Source: Variovorax sp. PMC12 (lineage in GTDB: Bacteria > Pseudomonadota > Gammaproteobacteria > Burkholderiales > Burkholderiaceae_C). From it: a DNA stretch of 64,000 bases. Of the stretch, positions 1 to 8,747 are shown piece after piece. Numbering within the stretch: position 1 is the first letter of the stretch; the number at the start of each line of letters is the position of its first letter. Location of the stretch: positions 4,676,501 through 4,740,500 of the forward strand of contig NZ_CP027773.1 in assembly GCF_003019815.1 (NCBI RefSeq), read 5' to 3'. The notes beneath the pieces were generated by a model. The model saw nothing but the letters and a program-made list of their open reading frames with translations, made no database searches and was not told the DNA's origin. A program made the translations under genes and the position numbers.

Positions 1-37
1 CGACGACGCCAACGATCCGCCCCAGACCCTGCATTGA
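1..37 (+). CDS. C-terminal end of an upstream gene (partial)
   Basis: From base 2 a frame reads eleven codons (DDANDPPQTLH) to a TGA at 35-37, four bases before the next start codon. The spacing is what an operon partner of the following hydrolase would show. Too little remains to identify the protein, and the frame choice itself is uncertain. Confidence 0.3.
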   Translation, partial: DDANDPPQTLH

Positions 38-40
38 TCG

Positions 41-1081
41 ATGCCGTCCTTCGTTCCTTCCGCTCCCCCGTCATCTGCTTCGGACCCTTCCCCCTCGACG
101 GCCATGGGCTACATGGCGCCGCGCTGGCTGCCCGGCGGCAACCTGCAGACGATCTGGCCCGCGCTCTATGCACGCCGCTTCGACGGGCCGGCGCCGGTCT
201 ACCGGCGCGAGCGCTGGCAGACGCCCGACGGCGACTTCATCGACGTCGACTTCGTCGATGCGCCCCGGCAGCCGGCGCCGCTGCTGGTGCTGTTCCACGG
301 CCTGGAGGGTTCATCGCGCAGCCATTACGCCGAAGCCTTCGCCGCATTCGCCGCATCGCAGGGCATGGCCTTCGCGGTGCCGCATTTCCGGGGCTGCAGC
401 GGCGAGCTGAACCTGGCGCCGCGCGCCTATCACTCGGGCGACTTCGAGGAGATCGGCTGGATCCTCTCGCGCATGCGCGAGAACCATGCGCGCAAGGGCG
501 GCGGTCCGGTGCTGGCCGCGGGCGTGTCGCTCGGCGGCAATGCGCTGATGCGATGGGCCTCTGAGGCCGGTGAAACGGCTGCCGGCGTGGTGAACGCGGT
601 GGCCTCGGTGTGTGCGCCGCTCGACCTGGCGGCGGGCGGCGAGGCCATCGGCAGGGGCTTCAACAAGCTGGTCTACACGCGCATGTTCCTCGCGACCATG
701 AAGCCCAAGGCCATGGCCAAGCTGGCGCAGTTCCCTGGCCTGTTCGACCGCGACCGCCTGCTGGCCGCGCGCGACCTCTATACCTTCGACGACATCTTCA
801 CCGCGCCCCTGCACGGCTTTCGCGATGCCGACGACTACTGGGCCCGGGGCTCGGCCAAGCCGCACCTGGCATCCATCCGCGTGCCCGCGCTGGTGGTGAA
901 CGCGCGCAACGACCCTTTCATTCCCGCCAGCAGCCTGCCGCTGCCCGGCGAGGTGGGTGCGCACGTCACGCTGTGGCAGCCCGCGCATGGCGGCCACGTG
1001 GGCTTTCCCATGGGGCTGCCGCCGGGGCACGTGCGCGGCATGCCGGAGCGCGTAGGCGGCTGGCTGGCCCGCCACGCCTGA
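41..1081 (+). CDS. YheT-family alpha/beta hydrolase
   Basis: Predicted cytoplasmic α/β-hydrolase of the YheT/ABHD1-3 group (esterase-like, substrate unknown). The N-terminal motif PGGNLQTIWPAL (residues 31-42) is diagnostic for this group. A lid-side HGLEGSS motif follows at 86-92. The nucleophile elbow GVSLGGN places Ser163, and the probable acid and base are Asp291 (NARNDPF) and His319 (HGGHVGF), so the triad is complete. At 346 residues it is the usual length. The ATG at 41 has no clear ribosome site, and a second ATG at 104 (MGYMAPRW) starts exactly where conservation begins, so the true protein may be 21 residues shorter. It is followed after 19 bases by a conserved hypothetical gene. 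Confidence 0.85.
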   Translation: MPSFVPSAPPSSASDPSPSTAMGYMAPRWLPGGNLQTIWPALYARRFDGPAPVYRRERWQTPDGDFIDVDFVDAPRQPAPLLVLFHGLEGSSRSHYAEAFAAFAASQGMAFAVPHFRGCSGELNLAPRAYHSGDFEEIGWILSRMRENHARKGGGPVLAAGVSLGGNALMRWASEAGETAAGVVNAVASVCAPLDLAAGGEAIGRGFNKLVYTRMFLATMKPKAMAKLAQFPGLFDRDRLLAARDLYTFDDIFTAPLHGFRDADDYWARGSAKPHLASIRVPALVVNARNDPFIPASSLPLPGEVGAHVTLWQPAHGGHVGFPMGLPPGHVRGMPERVGGWLARHA

Positions 1082-1100
1082 CGGCGAGCACAATAGCTTC

Positions 1101-1667
1101 ATGGATGACATCGTCAAACAGGCACTCGCCAAATGGCCCAACGTGCCGCACTGCTACGGCTGGCTCGGTCTGGACGCGCGCGGCAACTGGTACATGCGCG
1201 ACGACCGCACGCAGGCCGAAGGCCCCTTTCCAGCAGCGAAGGGATCGATGCTCAGGCACGACAAGCTGATCGAGTTCATTCACCGCAACTACGAGCACGA
1301 CGACGAAGGCCAGTGGTTCTTCCAGAACGGGCCGCAGCGCGTGTACGTGGAACTGGAGGCGGCGCCCCTGGTGTGGCGCGTGGCCGAGCAGGGCGACGGC
1401 TTCACCGTCACCGCGCACAACGGGCAGCCCGCCGAGGTGACCGGCTGCCTGCTCGACGAGGATGGCAGGCTCTACCTGTCGTGTTCGGCCGGGCTGGGGC
1501 TGGTGCACACGCAGGACGTCGGCATTGCGGCGGAGGCCATCGAACGCGGGCTCTGGACGCCGGAGGAAGTGCGTGCCGCACAACTGCCCGGCCGCTTCGG
1601 GCACGTGCTGAGCCCGGCGCAACACCACGCCGAAGCCGCTGCTGCAGCAGAGGCCACCCGCCCATGA
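1101..1667 (+). CDS. conserved hypothetical protein
   Basis: A 188-residue soluble protein with no signal peptide or membrane segment. It opens with PNVPHCYGWLGLDARGNWYMRDD and carries several Trp/Tyr-rich β-like stretches (GQWFFQNGPQRVYVELE, PLVWRV). It resembles a DUF2946-unrelated family often seen beside YheT hydrolases in Comamonadaceae, but I cannot name a function. The C-terminus is alanine-rich. It is probably co-transcribed with the upstream hydrolase (19-base gap). A hairpin with T-run follows directly and is shared with the convergent cytochrome gene. Confidence 0.75.
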   Translation: MDDIVKQALAKWPNVPHCYGWLGLDARGNWYMRDDRTQAEGPFPAAKGSMLRHDKLIEFIHRNYEHDDEGQWFFQNGPQRVYVELEAAPLVWRVAEQGDGFTVTAHNGQPAEVTGCLLDEDGRLYLSCSAGLGLVHTQDVGIAAEAIERGLWTPEEVRAAQLPGRFGHVLSPAQHHAEAAAAAEATRP

Positions 1668-1670
1668 AAA

Positions 1671-1698
1671 AAGCCGGCGCTGGGCCGGCTTCGTTTTT
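1671..1698. terminator. bidirectional intrinsic terminator
   Basis: Stem AAGCCGGC (1671-1678) pairs perfectly with GCCGGCTT (1684-1691) across a five-base loop. It is followed by CG and five T on the plus strand and preceded by an A-run, giving a U-run on the minus strand too. It sits between two convergent genes. Confidence 0.85.
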
Positions 1699-1715
1699 GA
1701 GACTAGGGTAAACGC

Positions 1716-2411
1716 CTAGTTGGCAGCGGGGGCGCCTGCCGCGGGAGCAGGGGCTGCTGCCGCCGCAGGGGCCGCGGGTGCGGCCGCAGCGCCGGCTGCA
1801 GCAGCTGCGGGAGCCGCTCCAGCAGCGCCTTCGGCAGCGGGTGCATCGGCGGAGGCGGCCGGAGCCGGGCGATCCGGCACCGGGAACTTGGCGCCGCCGG
1901 CGTTGGCCATGTAGACCACGGCACGGCCCACTTCGAGGTCCTCGAAGTCGCCGCCGCCCTGGGCAGGCATGGCGCCCTTGCCCTTCAGGGCGTGTTCGAG
2001 AAGCGTGGCGTAGCCCTGTCCGATGCGCGGGCCCCAGGCTGCGGCGTCCTGGAAGTGCGGCGCGCCAGGGATGCCGGGCGAGCCGTGGCAGGTGGCGCAC
2101 TGGGCCTTGAAGACGGTCTCGCCGGTGGCCAGCGGACGGTTGGCGTCGCGGATCTCGATGGCGCCGACCTTCTTGAGGCGCTCGGCCACTTCGCGGTCGC
2201 GCGCTTCCTTGGTCACGCCGTAGAGGGACATGTTGTCGCCCTGCGCGGTGCCCGAGGGCTTGTCGCCCGAGACCACATAGGAAACAAGACCCACGATGAT
2301 CAGGATCGGGGCGATGAAGGAGAAAAATACCGCGAGAAGCAGCTGCTTCGGGTTCTTGATCGGCCCGGTGTGGGCTTCTTCTGTGGCCTGGTAATGCGGG
2401 TCTGCGCTCAT
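1716..2411 (-). CDS. membrane-anchored class I cytochrome c (cytochrome c5-like)
   Basis: Electron carrier of the c5/c555 type, anchored in the inner membrane and facing the periplasm. One membrane segment spans about residues 23-48. The haem-binding CATCH motif is at 105-109 and the probable axial methionine is Met148 in KGAMPAQGG. A long Ala/Pro tail (about 180-231) is low complexity. The start at 2411 (MSADPHYQ) is preceded by GAGGA at good spacing and is preferred over an ATG 12 bases upstream. Length is 231 residues. It is monocistronic and divergent from nothing close; the promoter lies in the roughly 110 bases before the efflux operon end. Redox partner is unknown. Confidence 0.88.
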   Translation of the reverse strand: MSADPHYQATEEAHTGPIKNPKQLLLAVFFSFIAPILIIVGLVSYVVSGDKPSGTAQGDNMSLYGVTKEARDREVAERLKKVGAIEIRDANRPLATGETVFKAQCATCHGSPGIPGAPHFQDAAAWGPRIGQGYATLLEHALKGKGAMPAQGGGDFEDLEVGRAVVYMANAGGAKFPVPDRPAPAASADAPAAEGAAGAAPAAAAAGAAAAPAAPAAAAAPAPAAGAPAAN

Positions 2412-2535
2412 TGGCGTCCTCAATATCGGGGGCTCGTCGGGGGGCTTTTCCTAACCAACCGGCGATTATAGAGAGACCCCTTGCCCAAGCGGGCAAGGGA
2501 CCTACCCTTAGCGGACGCCAAAGTTTCTCAACGCA

Positions 2536-3966
2536 TCAGCCGTTGTTGCCGTCGCGCGTGGCCCAGCCGCCACCCAGCGTCTTGTACAGCGTGACCTGGT
2601 TCTGCAACTGCAGCAGCTGCGTGGTCACGGCCGACTGCTGTGCCGAGAACAGCGAGCGCTGCGCGTCGAGGAGGTCGAGCGCGCTGGCGATGCCGTTGCG
2701 GTAGCGCAGGTCGGACAGCTTGAAGCGCACCGCCTCCGCGTCGGCCTGCGCACGCAGCGCGCGCACCTGTTCGCCCAGCGTGGCGCGGCCCGCGAGCGCA
2801 TCGGCCACTTCGCGGAACGCCGTCTGGATCGACTTCTCGTATTGCGCCACCGCGATCTCGCGCCCGGCCTTGGCCGACTCGAGCGTCGCGCGGTTGCTGC
2901 CCGCGTTGAAGATCGGCAGCGTCACCGTCGGCGCGAACGACCAGGCCTTGGAGCCGCGGTCGAACAGGCCCGAGAACTCGGTGCTCGCGGTGCCGATGGA
3001 GCTGGTCAGCGACACGCGCGGGAAGAAGTTCGCGCGCGCCGCGCCGATGTTGGCGTTGGCCGCTATCAGCTGCTGCTCCGCCGCGCGGATGTCCGGGCGC
3101 TCGGCCAGCAGGTCGGAGGGCAGGCCGGCAGGCACGTCGGGCATCGGCTTGATGCCGGCGAGGCCCTTGGCGCCGCCCGCCGTGGCTTCGGCGGGCACCG
3201 GCGCGCCCAGCAGCAGGGCGAGGGCGTTCTCGTCCTCCGCGCGGGTGCGCAGTTGCTGCGCATAGGCGGCGCGCGCGCTTTCGAGCTGGCCGTTCGACGC
3301 CTGGAAGTCGAGCTCGGAAGACACGCCGTTGTCGAAGCGCAGCTTCGTGAGGCGCACCGACTCTTCGCGCGTGACCAGCGTCTGGCGCGTGATCTCGAGC
3401 AGCTCGTCGTCGGCCAGCAGCGTGAGCCAGCCGTTCGCGACCGACGCGATCAGGCTGATCTGCACCGCCTTGCGCGTTTCGTCGGTGGCCAGGTACTGCG
3501 CCAGGGCTTGGTCCTTCAGCGCGCGGATGCGGCCGAAGAAGTCGAGCTCCCAGGCCGTGAAGCCGAAGTTGACGCTGTACTGCGAGGCCACGCTGCCCGC
3601 GCCGGGCTCGATGCCCTGGTACGGGTTGGGGCCCGAGCGCGAGCCCGAACCCGTCAGGCCCAGCGCCGGGAACAGCGCCGAGCGCTGGATCTGGAACTGC
3701 GCGCGCGCCTGCTCGATGTTGAGCACCGACACCCGCAGGTCGCGGTTGTTCGACAGCGCCGTCTGGATCAGGCCCGCCAGGCGCGGGTCGGTGAAGAAGT
3801 CCTGCCAGGCCAGGTTGGCCGCGGCCTGTCCGGGCGGCTGCGCCGGGTCGCCCGGGAAGGTGGTCGGCACCGGCGCGGCGGGGCGCTCGTAGGTCGGGAT
3901 CAGCGAGCAGCCGGCCAGGAGCATTGCCGCTGCCAAGGCTGTTGGAATGAATTTCGTCATTGTCAT
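2536..3966 (-). CDS. RND efflux outer-membrane channel lipoprotein (OprM/NodT family)
   Basis: TolC-like outer-membrane exit duct. The lipobox LLAGC gives lipidated Cys20. The rest shows two OEP repeats rich in long α-helices, with FTDPRLAGLIQTALSNNRDLRVSVLNIEQARAQ in the first and RPDIRAAEQQLIAANANIGAARANFFP in the second, both typical of OprM/AdeK. Length 476 residues matches the family. It is the last gene of a leftward operon with the pump (4117-7281) and adaptor (7300-8568). A second ATG two codons in (3960) is an alternative start. Substrates cannot be read from sequence; AcrAB/MexAB-OprM relatives export drugs, detergents and solvents. Confidence 0.93.
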   Translation of the reverse strand: MTMTKFIPTALAAAMLLAGCSLIPTYERPAAPVPTTFPGDPAQPPGQAAANLAWQDFFTDPRLAGLIQTALSNNRDLRVSVLNIEQARAQFQIQRSALFPALGLTGSGSRSGPNPYQGIEPGAGSVASQYSVNFGFTAWELDFFGRIRALKDQALAQYLATDETRKAVQISLIASVANGWLTLLADDELLEITRQTLVTREESVRLTKLRFDNGVSSELDFQASNGQLESARAAYAQQLRTRAEDENALALLLGAPVPAEATAGGAKGLAGIKPMPDVPAGLPSDLLAERPDIRAAEQQLIAANANIGAARANFFPRVSLTSSIGTASTEFSGLFDRGSKAWSFAPTVTLPIFNAGSNRATLESAKAGREIAVAQYEKSIQTAFREVADALAGRATLGEQVRALRAQADAEAVRFKLSDLRYRNGIASALDLLDAQRSLFSAQQSAVTTQLLQLQNQVTLYKTLGGGWATRDGNNG

Positions 3967-4040
3967 AGCGACTCCATGGCCGTTCGCGCTGCATGCACGG
4001 CGCGGCCTGTTCGGGAAACACCGCGGAACCGGCTCTGCCA

Positions 4041-4110
4041 GGCCGCTGGTGTTGCCCCCTGCAAGGGGGTGGGCGTAGCGACACGCAGTGCGCGCAGCCT
4101 GGGGGTGTGC
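4041..4110. repeat. GC-rich intergenic repeat (C-run/G-run hairpin family), copy 1
   Basis: The 150-base gap between pump and channel genes holds a CCCCCTGCAAGGGGG hairpin followed by GTAGCGACACGCAG, GCGCGCAG and TGGGGGTG. The same order of blocks, imperfectly conserved, recurs at about 21541-21640. Such elements are scattered between genes in many Comamonadaceae genomes. Boundaries are approximate. Confidence 0.5.
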
Positions 4111-4116
4111 CCGAGT

Positions 4117-7100
4117 TCAGTCATGTTTCGGTTCCTCCGTGATGCCGGCTGCTTCCGCATGCCGCTTGTCGGCCTCGCGCTGGCGCGCGCTGCCCTTGAA
4201 CAGGCTGCGCACCACCACGAAGAACACCGGCACGAAGATCACGGCCAGCGCCGTGCCCGTCACCATGCCGCCCAGCACGCCGGTGCCGATGGCACGCTGG
4301 CTGGCCGAGCCGGCGCCCGAGGCGAGCACCAGCGGCAGCACGCCCAGGCCGAAGGCCAGCGAGGTCATCACGATCGGGCGGAAGCGCAGGTGCGCGGCGG
4401 CCAGTGCCGATTCGATGACGCCCTTGCCCTGCGCCTGCAGGTCCTTGGCGAACTCGATGATCAGAATCGCGTTCTTCGCGGAGAGGCCGATGATGGTGAT
4501 CAGCCCCACCTGGAAGTACACGTCGTTCGAATAGGCGCGCAGCATGGTTGCCAGCAGCACGCCCAGCACGCCGAGCGGCACCACCAGGATCACCGACAGC
4601 GGGATCGACCAGCTCTCGTACAGCGCGGCCAGGCACAGGAACACCGCCAGGATCGCGAAACCGTACAGCACGATGGCCTGCGAACCCGCGAGCTTTTCTT
4701 CGCGCGACTGGCCGGTCCATTCGAAGCCGAAGCCCTGCGGCAGCTGCGAGGCGAGCTTTTCCATCTCGGCCATCGCGGCGCCGGTGCTGTAGCCGGCCGC
4801 TGCGTCGCCGCTGATGCGTATCGCGGGGTAGCCGTTGTAGCGCACCGTCTGCGTGGCGCCCGTGACCCACTTGGTGGTCGCGAAGGCCGACAGCGGCACC
4901 GGCAGGCCCTGCGTGTTGCTGGCGTTCAGCTTGAGCAGGTCGTCGGGCTGCATGCGCGCCGGCGCATCGGCCTGCACCACCACGCGCTGCAGGCGGCCGC
5001 GGTTCGGGAAGTCGTTGATGTAGCTCGAACCCAGCGCGGTCGACAGCGTGGCATTGATCGCGTCGAAGGTCACGCCCAGCGCGTTCGCCTTGTCGCGGTC
5101 GATGTCGATCTGCAGTTGCGGCGCGTCTTCCAGGCCGTCAGGGCGCACCTGCGACAGGATCTTGCTCTGCGAGGCCATGCCCAGCAGCTGGTTGCGTGCG
5201 TTGATCAGCGCCTCGTGGCCTGCGCCCGAGCGGTCCTGCAGGCGGAAGCTGAAGCCGCTGGCGTTGCCCAGTTCGGGAATGGGCGGCGGGCTGAGCGGGT
5301 AGATGAAGGCGTCGCGGATGCCCGACAGCGCACCGAAGGCACGGCCGGCCAGCGCGCTGGCCGAATGGGCCGGGTCCTTGCGTTCGTCCCAGTCCTTCAG
5401 CGTCACGAAGGCGAGGCCCGCGTTCTGGCCCTGGCCAGAGAAGCTGAAGCCCATCACGCCGACCATGCTCTGCACTTCGGGCTGCTTCAGGATGAAGCCC
5501 TCGACCTGCTGCATGACCGACAGCGCGCGTTCCTGCGTGGCGCCCGGGGGCAGCTGCACGTTCACGATGATGTTGCCCTGGTCTTCCTGCGGCAGGAACG
5601 AGCTGGGCAGGCGGGTGTAGGTGAACACCACCGCGGCGATGATCGCGGCGTAGATCACGAGGTAGCGCGCGGCGCGGCGCAGCACGCGGGCGACGAGGCT
5701 CTCGTAGCCCTTGGCCGTGCGCGTGAAACCGCGGTTGAACCAGCCGAAGAAGCCGGTCTTCTCGTGGTGGTGTCCTGCTTCGACCGGCTTGAGCAGCGTG
5801 GCGCACAGCGCCGGCGTGAGCGACAGCGCCATGAACGCCGAGAAGGCGATCGACGCCACCATCACCGCCGAGAACTGGCGGTAGATGTTGCCGGTGGAGC
5901 CCGCGAAGAAAGCGAGCGGCACGAACACCGACACCAGCACCACGGTCACGCCGATGATGGCGCCGGAGATCTGGCGCATGGCCTTGCGCGTGGCTTCGAG
6001 CGGCGACAGCCCCTCCTCGCTCATGATGCGCTCGACGTTCTCCACCACCACGATGGCGTCGTCCACCACGATGCCGATCACCAGCACCATGCCGAACATG
6101 GTCAGCACGTTGATCGAGAAGCCCAGCGCCAGCAGCGAGGCGAAGGTGCCCAGCAGCGCGATGGGCACCACAATGGTCGGGATGATCGTGTAGCGCCAGT
6201 TCTGCAGGAACAGGAACATCACCACGAACACCAGCGCCACGGCTTCCAGCAGCGTCTTGACCACCTCGGTGATCGAGATCTGCACGAAGCGCGAGCTGTC
6301 GTACGGAATGGCCCACTTCACGCCCTGCGGGAAGTAGCGCTCGAGTTCGGCCATCTTGGCGCGGATCGCCTTGGCCGACTGCAGCGCGTTGCCGTTGGGC
6401 GTGGGCTGCACGCCCACGCCGACCGCCGGCACGCCGTTCAGGCGCGCCGAGGTGGCGTACGACTGGCCGCCGAGTTCGACGCGGGCCACGTCCTTCAGCC
6501 GCACGGTCGAGCCGTCGGTGTTGGCGCGCAGCACGATTTCCTTGAACTGGTCGACGTTGGCGAGCTGGCCGTTCACCACCACGGTGGCCGCGATGGCCTG
6601 GCCGGGGATGTTGGGCAGGTCGCCGATGGTGCCGGAGGACACCTGCGCGTTCTGTGCGCGGATCGCGTTGTTGACGTCGGTGGCCGACAGGTTGAAGCCC
6701 TGCAGCTTGGCCGGGTCGATCCAGATGCGCATCGCGTTCTCGGAGCCGAACAGCTGGGCCTGGCCCACGCCGACCACGCGCTGCAACTCGGGCACCACGT
6801 TGCGCGCGGCATAGTCGCCAAGCGCCACCGGGTCGATGTTCGGGTTGTCGGAGGACAGCATCACGAACATCAGGAAGTTGTTGCGCGACTTGTCCACGCG
6901 CACGCCCTGCTGCGTCACGGCGGAGGGCAGGCGCGGCGTCGCGCGCGACAGCCGGTTCTGCACGTCCACCTGCGCGAGGTCGTCGTTGGTGCCGGCCTCG
7001 AAGCTGATCGTGATGGAGCCGGTGCCGTCGGCCTGGGCCACCGATTCCATGTAGATCATGCCCGGCGAGCCGTTCATTTCACGCTCGATGACGGACAGCA

Positions 7101-7281
7101 CGCTGTCCTCGAGCGTCTGGGCCGAGGCGCCGGGGTAGGCGACGTTGATCACGATGGCGGGAGGCGCCACCGGCGGGTACTGCGAGATCGGCAGCTGGGT
7201 GATTGCCACGCCGCCCACCACGAGGATGAACAGTGCGATCACCCACGCGAAGATCGGGCGGTCGATAAAAAATTTGGCCAT
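4117..7281 (-). CDS. RND multidrug efflux pump, AcrB/MexB type (HAE1)
   Basis: Proton-driven inner-membrane trimeric pump. It begins with the canonical AcrB N-terminus MAKFFIDRPIFAWVIALFI and keeps the transmembrane Asp pair in GIVVDDAIVVVENVER and the ISAKNAIL-type motif (GLSAKNAILIIEFAKD) late in the protein. Length 1054 residues with twelve expected membrane helices and two large periplasmic loops is standard. It lies 18 bases downstream of the adaptor gene and upstream of the channel gene, forming a full tripartite system. Transcription probably starts at the divergent region controlled by the TetR protein at 8748-9416. Confidence 0.96.
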   Translation of the reverse strand: MAKFFIDRPIFAWVIALFILVVGGVAITQLPISQYPPVAPPAIVINVAYPGASAQTLEDSVLSVIEREMNGSPGMIYMESVAQADGTGSITISFEAGTNDDLAQVDVQNRLSRATPRLPSAVTQQGVRVDKSRNNFLMFVMLSSDNPNIDPVALGDYAARNVVPELQRVVGVGQAQLFGSENAMRIWIDPAKLQGFNLSATDVNNAIRAQNAQVSSGTIGDLPNIPGQAIAATVVVNGQLANVDQFKEIVLRANTDGSTVRLKDVARVELGGQSYATSARLNGVPAVGVGVQPTPNGNALQSAKAIRAKMAELERYFPQGVKWAIPYDSSRFVQISITEVVKTLLEAVALVFVVMFLFLQNWRYTIIPTIVVPIALLGTFASLLALGFSINVLTMFGMVLVIGIVVDDAIVVVENVERIMSEEGLSPLEATRKAMRQISGAIIGVTVVLVSVFVPLAFFAGSTGNIYRQFSAVMVASIAFSAFMALSLTPALCATLLKPVEAGHHHEKTGFFGWFNRGFTRTAKGYESLVARVLRRAARYLVIYAAIIAAVVFTYTRLPSSFLPQEDQGNIIVNVQLPPGATQERALSVMQQVEGFILKQPEVQSMVGVMGFSFSGQGQNAGLAFVTLKDWDERKDPAHSASALAGRAFGALSGIRDAFIYPLSPPPIPELGNASGFSFRLQDRSGAGHEALINARNQLLGMASQSKILSQVRPDGLEDAPQLQIDIDRDKANALGVTFDAINATLSTALGSSYINDFPNRGRLQRVVVQADAPARMQPDDLLKLNASNTQGLPVPLSAFATTKWVTGATQTVRYNGYPAIRISGDAAAGYSTGAAMAEMEKLASQLPQGFGFEWTGQSREEKLAGSQAIVLYGFAILAVFLCLAALYESWSIPLSVILVVPLGVLGVLLATMLRAYSNDVYFQVGLITIIGLSAKNAILIIEFAKDLQAQGKGVIESALAAAHLRFRPIVMTSLAFGLGVLPLVLASGAGSASQRAIGTGVLGGMVTGTALAVIFVPVFFVVVRSLFKGSARQREADKRHAEAAGITEEPKHD

Positions 7282-7299
7282 TTGCGGGCGCGCTCCTGA

Positions 7300-8568
7300 T
7301 TACTTCTTCTCGGCCGTGGCCGCCGGTTCGGCGGCGGCAGGCGCCGCCGCAGCCGGCTTGGCCGCTGCGGCGGGGTTCGGCTTGGTCCACGGCACCGCCT
7401 TCACGGGCGTGCCCGGCGGCATCATCTGCAGTTTCTGGAAGCCGTCGACCATCACCTGTTCGCCGGCCTTCAGGCCGTCGAGCACCACCCACTGGTTGTC
7501 CTTGGCGGCGCTGATCTTCACGTTGCGCTTGGACAGCTTGCCGTCCTTGTCGACCACCGTGACGGTGTCGCCCTGCTGCGTGCGCGTGACCGCCTGCTGC
7601 GGCAGCGCGATCGCGTTGGTGGCCTTGGCCTGCTCCAGCCTCACGCGAACGTACAGGCCGGGCAGCAGCTCGCCCTTGGGGTTGGGCACTTCGGCGCGCA
7701 GCGTGATCTGGCCGGTGGTCGAGTCGACCGTGAGGTCGGAGAAAAGCAGCTTGCCTTCCTGTGCGTACTCGCTGCCGTCTTCCAGCACCACGCGCACGCT
7801 GGCGGCTTCCTCGCCGCCCGCGCGCTTGTACTGGCCGTCGGCCAGCGCGCGGCGCAGCTTCAGCACGTCGGTGGCCGACTGCGTGAAGTTGACGTACACG
7901 GGGTTGATCTGCTGCACCACGGCCAGCTCGGTGGCGTCGCCCTGGCCCACCAGCGCGCCTTCGGTCACGAGGGCGCGGCCGATGCGACCGGCGATGGGCG
8001 AGGTCACGTCGGCATAGCCGAGGTTGATCTTGGCGGTCTGCACGGCGGCGCGGCCGGAAGCCACGTCGGCTTCGGCGGTTTTCTGCGAGGCCACGGCCGT
8101 CGCGTATTCCTGCTTGCTCACGGCGTTGGCCTCGACCAGCGGCTTGTAGCGGTCGGCCAGGGCCTTGGCCTGCACTGCGTTGGCTTCGGCGCGCGCGAGC
8201 GTGGCCTGTGCGTTCTGCAGGGAGGCCACCAGCGGCGCGGGGTCGATGCGGAACAGCAGCTGGCCGGCCTTCACGTCGCTGCCTTCGCGGAATTCGCGCT
8301 TCAGCAGGATGCCCGAGGCGCGGGCACGGACCTGCGCTACGCGCGAGGCCTCGAGGCGGCCGGGCAGTTCGGTGACGAGGCCGACGTCGCCCGGAGCCGC
8401 AACCACCACGCCGACTTCGGGCGCCGGGTGGCCGCCGCCGCCGGGTGCGCCTGCGCCGGCGGGCGCATCGCTCTTGCCACAGCCCGCGAGGACCAGCAGG
8501 ACAACGGCGGCCACGGTCGCGAGACGCGGCGAAAAGGACGATTGGCGCGAAACATGCAGGAGAGGCAT
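7300..8568 (-). CDS. RND efflux periplasmic adaptor (AcrA/MexA family) lipoprotein
   Basis: Membrane-fusion protein joining the pump to the outer-membrane channel. Lipobox LVLAGC gives Cys30. A lipoyl-type half motif (RVAQVRARASGILLKREFREGSDVKAGQLLFRID) is followed by a coiled-coil hairpin, the second lipoyl half with TSPIAGRIGRALVTEGALV, and β-barrel and membrane-proximal domains. Length 422 residues. The C-terminal 40 residues are Ala/Pro/Lys-rich. It is the first gene of the operon; its start lies about 180 bases from the divergent repressor gene, with an AcrR-like palindrome between them at 8666-8683. Confidence 0.95.
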   Translation of the reverse strand: MPLLHVSRQSSFSPRLATVAAVVLLVLAGCGKSDAPAGAGAPGGGGHPAPEVGVVVAAPGDVGLVTELPGRLEASRVAQVRARASGILLKREFREGSDVKAGQLLFRIDPAPLVASLQNAQATLARAEANAVQAKALADRYKPLVEANAVSKQEYATAVASQKTAEADVASGRAAVQTAKINLGYADVTSPIAGRIGRALVTEGALVGQGDATELAVVQQINPVYVNFTQSATDVLKLRRALADGQYKRAGGEEAASVRVVLEDGSEYAQEGKLLFSDLTVDSTTGQITLRAEVPNPKGELLPGLYVRVRLEQAKATNAIALPQQAVTRTQQGDTVTVVDKDGKLSKRNVKISAAKDNQWVVLDGLKAGEQVMVDGFQKLQMMPPGTPVKAVPWTKPNPAAAAKPAAAAPAAAEPAATAEKK

Positions 8569-8665
8569 GCGATTCCTTTGAAGCGAAGACGGGAGATGGC
8601 GCGTTCTCGGGCGAACCGGAAACCTGTACGGGCAGGCGGGCCATCGGGGAAGCCCGGTAGTTTAC

Positions 8666-8683
8666 ATACATTCATGGATGTAT
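8666..8683. promoter_or_regulatory. AcrR/TtgR-like operator
   Basis: The 18-base near-palindrome ATACATTCATGGATGTAT has only two mismatched central positions. It lies between the divergent efflux operon and its TetR-family gene. The half site TACATACATT is the same as that of the E. coli AcrR operator as I recall it. Inferred role: binding site for the protein at 8748-9416. Confidence 0.7.
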
Positions 8684-8747
8684 AGTGACGGCCGTGCAAT
8701 GGCCCCACGACCGGGAAAGGGCGTTGCTTTACAAATCAGGAGACTTG

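Noticed and set aside
1716..1900. GCx-rich repetitive stretch at the end of the cytochrome gene
   Set aside because: It is an in-frame Ala/Pro-rich tail, not a separate repeat element or CRISPR.
2842..7299. Very long open frame antisense to the efflux genes
   Set aside because: Arg/His-rich translation without family motifs, the expected shadow of GC-rich genes whose own frames carry complete RND signatures.
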